Part shown: in pieces, positions 61,842-64,000 of the stretch
Layout: the number at the start of each line of letters is the position of its first letter
How positions within the stretch are numbered: position 1 is the first letter of the stretch
Assembly (NCBI RefSeq): GCF_036240795.1
Contig: NZ_CP108454.1
Location: 7,996,001 to 8,060,000, forward strand
Source: Streptomyces sp. NBC_01268
Lineage (GTDB): Bacteria > Actinomycetota > Actinomycetes > Streptomycetales > Streptomycetaceae
Direction: 5' to 3'
Length of the DNA: 64,000 bases
Notes under the pieces: model-generated
The model's database searches: none
Told to the model about the DNA's origin: nothing
The model's input: the letters and a program-made list of their open reading frames with translations, nothing else
Translations under genes and position numbers: made by a program

Positions 61842-62897
61842 TCAGGCTGCCGGGCGCGGGATGTAGGCCAGGCCGTGGGCGCCGGGTTCGGCGAGCTTGG
61901 CGACGTCCAGCCGGGCCAGGGTCCGCAGCGTCTCCAGGTCGACGACGTCGACGGTGGACGAGACGACGCAGGCCACATAGGCGATCCGGCCGTCGGGCGA
62001 CGAGGTGACGGTCAGCGGGAAGCGCCCCACCTCGACCTGGCCCAGCCGTTCGCGGGTGTCGGCGCGGAAGACGGTGAGGCGTCCCGGTGCGTGGCGTCCC
62101 AGCGAGGACGTCGGGTCGGGTGCCATGCGCAGTTCGCCGGCGAGCAGCATTCCGGTCGAGGTCAGATGCACCGGCAGGACGATGCCCTCGGTGGGGAGCA
62201 GGTCGACGACCGATGCGGTCCTGGCGTCGATCACCCGGATTCCCGCCACGGGTCGCTCCCCGGCGGCGGAGAAGGAGCCGGCGTACGGCGCGGCGACGAA
62301 GACCTCCATGCCGTCGGCCGTGACGGCCAGTCCCTCGCTGCCCGGCACCTCGACCTTCGCGGTGAGGACGCCCCGTTCGAGGTCGACGACCGAGACGAAC
62401 GGCGCCTCCTTGTTCGTGGCGTAGCCCGTCGTGCCCGACGGGTCGATGGCGAACCAGTGCGGTCCGGGCGCGTCCGTGTCGATCCGGCCGACGGGTCGGC
62501 GGGTCCCGGTGTCGATCACGACCACACCGCCGGGCCGGTCCGCCGACCCTTCCACGCTGACGTAGAGGCGGCGTCGTGACGTGTCCAACGCCAGTCCGTG
62601 CGGGCCGTGTTCGGGGGAGAGGTCGACGACCTCGACGACGCGGCGCGTGTCGGGGTCGATGGCCGTCAGCTCGGTACGGCGACCACTGTTGGCGTGGTAG
62701 TAGCCCGACTGGTACGCCGTGGTGCACCACAGCAGGCGCTGCGTCGGATCGAAGCGCAACTCGTGCGGCTCGGCGGGGACTTCCACCGCTCCGAGAAGAC
62801 GGTCGGAGGCGGCGTCGAAGAACGACACGGTCGGGCCGCTCTGGCTGATCACGGCCAGGACATCGCCGTCCCGGTCGGCGCGGGGAGACTGCTGCAC
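61842..62897 (-). CDS. YVTN/SMP-30-like seven-bladed beta-propeller
   Basis: 351 residues with repeated blades ending 'V.VID..T..vv..i', for example ISQSGPTVSFFDAASDRLLG, LTAIDPDTRRVVEVVDL, VVVIDTGTRRPVGRI and VDVVDLETLRTLARLDV. There is no signal peptide, so it is probably cytoplasmic. Such propellers bind proteins or quinones or act as lactonase-like enzymes; no catalytic set is evident. It is divergent from, and likely regulated by, the LysR gene. Confidence 0.82.
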   Translation of the reverse strand: MQQSPRADRDGDVLAVISQSGPTVSFFDAASDRLLGAVEVPAEPHELRFDPTQRLLWCTTAYQSGYYHANSGRRTELTAIDPDTRRVVEVVDLSPEHGPHGLALDTSRRRLYVSVEGSADRPGGVVVIDTGTRRPVGRIDTDAPGPHWFAIDPSGTTGYATNKEAPFVSVVDLERGVLTAKVEVPGSEGLAVTADGMEVFVAAPYAGSFSAAGERPVAGIRVIDARTASVVDLLPTEGIVLPVHLTSTGMLLAGELRMAPDPTSSLGRHAPGRLTVFRADTRERLGQVEVGRFPLTVTSSPDGRIAYVACVVSSTVDVVDLETLRTLARLDVAKLAEPGAHGLAYIPRPAA

Positions 62898-62979
62898 GGA
62901 GGACTCCTGTGAGGAAGGGGAAGGGGTGCGTCACGCGTTCTCGCGGACACCTCACTCTCGGCTCGGAGCACCGTCCGCG

Positions 62980-63025
62980 ACAATGCAAAGATTGACAGCC
63001 CATCATTGCCCCAGACGCAAAGATG
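62980..63025. promoter_or_regulatory. Candidate LysR-binding region
   Basis: The 148-base gap between the divergent beta-propeller and LysR genes holds TGCAAAGAT (near 62984) and CGCAAAGAT (near 63017), repeats about 33 bases apart, as expected for a LysR tetramer site. Confidence 0.4.
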
Positions 63026-63045
63026 CAGCTCAGGAGCGTGAATGC

Positions 63046-63999
63046 ATGGACCTCAACCTGCTGCGAGCCCTGGACGCCCTGCTCCAGGAGAACAGCGTGA
63101 CCCGCGCCGCGGAACGGCTCGGCACGTCCCCCGCGGCGGCCAGCCGCACCCTGGCCCGGCTCCGCCGCGCCGTCGGCGACCCCCTGCTGGTGCGGGCCGG
63201 CCAGCAGATGGTCCCGACCCCACGCGCCCTCGAACTCCGCGAGGAGGTCGCCGTGTTGCTGCGCGGCTGCGACAGCGTGCTCAGACCGGGCGCCGGATTC
63301 GACGCCGTGCACCTCCAGCGCACCTTCACCGTCCAGGCCGCCGACCTGCTCCTGGCCGGACTGGCCGGCACCCTGAGCGAACGCATCCATGCAGAAGCCC
63401 CCCACGTGGACGTCGTCTTCCTGCCCGAGGCTCTGGAGGGCGGGCCCGCGCTCCGCCAGGGCGGGGTGGACGTCGAACTCGGCGTCCTCGGGCACCTGGA
63501 CCCCGAGATCCGGACCCGACCCCTCACCCGTACGCCCCTGGTCGGCATCGCCCGCAGCGGCCACCCCCTGTTCGACGGGACGATCGACGCCGTCCGCTTC
63601 GCCGCCGCCGACCACATCGGCATCTCCCGCCTCGGCAAAAGGCACGGGCCCATCGACAGCGCCCTGGCCGAACGCGGCCTGCGGCGCCGGGTCGCCGTGG
63701 TCGTCCCCAGCCACACCAGCGCGATGATGCTGGCCAGGGACACCGACCTCGTCGCGCTCACCCTGGCCGACTGGCTGCCCCGGACCACCGCGGCACTGGG
63801 ACTGCGCACCTTTCCGCTCCCGTTCGGCCTGCCGCCGCTCGACCTCGCCATGGCCTGGCACCCCCGCAACGCGGCCGACCCGGCGCACCGCTGGTTCCGC
63901 GACCACCTGGCAGCCGCCGTCCTGACCCCGTCGGGGACGGACGGGACGGACGGGGAGGGTGGGCAGGGTGGGCAGGGACGGGGAGAGGCGGGGCCGTGA
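63046..63999 (+). CDS. LysR-family transcriptional regulator
   Basis: 317 residues. The N-terminal winged HTH is MDLNLLRALDALLQENSVTRAAERLGTSPAAASRTLARLRRAVGDPLLVR, NodD-like in type. The effector domain follows (GVDVELGVLGHLDPEI ... MAWHPRNAADPAHRWFRDHL). The low-complexity Gly/Thr-rich tail is variable. The ATG at 63046 follows AGGAG. It faces the beta-propeller gene across a short shared promoter, the usual LysR-target layout. Confidence 0.9.
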   Translation: MDLNLLRALDALLQENSVTRAAERLGTSPAAASRTLARLRRAVGDPLLVRAGQQMVPTPRALELREEVAVLLRGCDSVLRPGAGFDAVHLQRTFTVQAADLLLAGLAGTLSERIHAEAPHVDVVFLPEALEGGPALRQGGVDVELGVLGHLDPEIRTRPLTRTPLVGIARSGHPLFDGTIDAVRFAAADHIGISRLGKRHGPIDSALAERGLRRRVAVVVPSHTSAMMLARDTDLVALTLADWLPRTTAALGLRTFPLPFGLPPLDLAMAWHPRNAADPAHRWFRDHLAAAVLTPSGTDGTDGEGGQGGQGRGEAGP

Positions 64000-64000
64000 G

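Overview
The window is high-GC actinobacterial DNA, almost certainly a Streptomyces chromosome. The signs are GC-rich third codon positions, many GTG and TTG starts, leaderless promoters with a -10 box six or seven bases before the start codon, secreted enzymes with long Ala-rich signal peptides, and typical families (HAAS/PadR pairs, BlaI/M56 pairs, nSTAND-WD40 regulators, solitary P450s, S33 tripeptidyl-aminopeptidase-like hydrolases). No rRNA, tRNA, CRISPR array or intact transposon was seen.

Layout. 1-10 kb: end of a beta-helix glycan-active enzyme, a glyoxalase-fold protein, a secreted alginate-lyase-like enzyme, a HAAS membrane protein with a frameshifted PadR regulator, a membrane protein, an ABM-domain protein, an esterase, a BlaI/M56 pair and an NlpC/P60 wall hydrolase. 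10.3-15.2 kb: a reactive-sulfur module of a divergent MFS transporter, a CstB-like persulfide dioxygenase-rhodanese, a YgaP-like rhodanese, a TauE exporter and a two-cysteine CstR-type repressor, tied together by five copies of a 16-bp operator. 15.4-26.7 kb: a ThrE-like exporter, a two-component system, a short M9 collagenase-like protease, thpR, a TetR/methyltransferase pair, an Eis-like acetyltransferase and a MacB-like ABC exporter.

26.7-33 kb is an eroded accessory stretch. It holds a hydrolase fragment, a frameshifted zinc-ribbon/FHA gene, the C-terminal end of a mobile-element integrase and a pentapeptide-repeat remnant, around an apparently intact LRV-repeat gene and a small leader-peptide-like gene. 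33-39 kb: an HTH regulator divergent from a P450, which overlaps tail-to-tail a 1320-residue HTH-nSTAND-WD40 protein. 39-46 kb: an I36 inhibitor, a HutD protein, an NCS1 permease, an NmtR nickel/cobalt sensor divergent from a P1B4 metal ATPase, and a second, intact PadR-HAAS pair. 46-54.6 kb: an AraC regulator, an S33 peptidase, MarR with a divergent MFS/HbpS/SnoaL/AKR/AKR operon, and a VWA protein. 55-64 kb: a second P450, an S33 pseudogene with a large internal deletion, a nonsense-interrupted ORF, a truncated DUF1269 copy beside a full one, a HEAT/ParB-like protein, a polysaccharide lyase with an F5/8C domain, and a beta-propeller divergent from a LysR regulator.

Two themes stand out. First, several regulator-target modules can be read from their operators: CstR with sulfur genes, NmtR with the metal ATPase, PadR with HAAS, and HTH with P450. 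Second, there is a high density of decaying genes, eight in all, with the damage mode visible in five: frameshift, nonsense, internal deletion or truncation. All functional assignments come from motif recognition by eye; none was searched.
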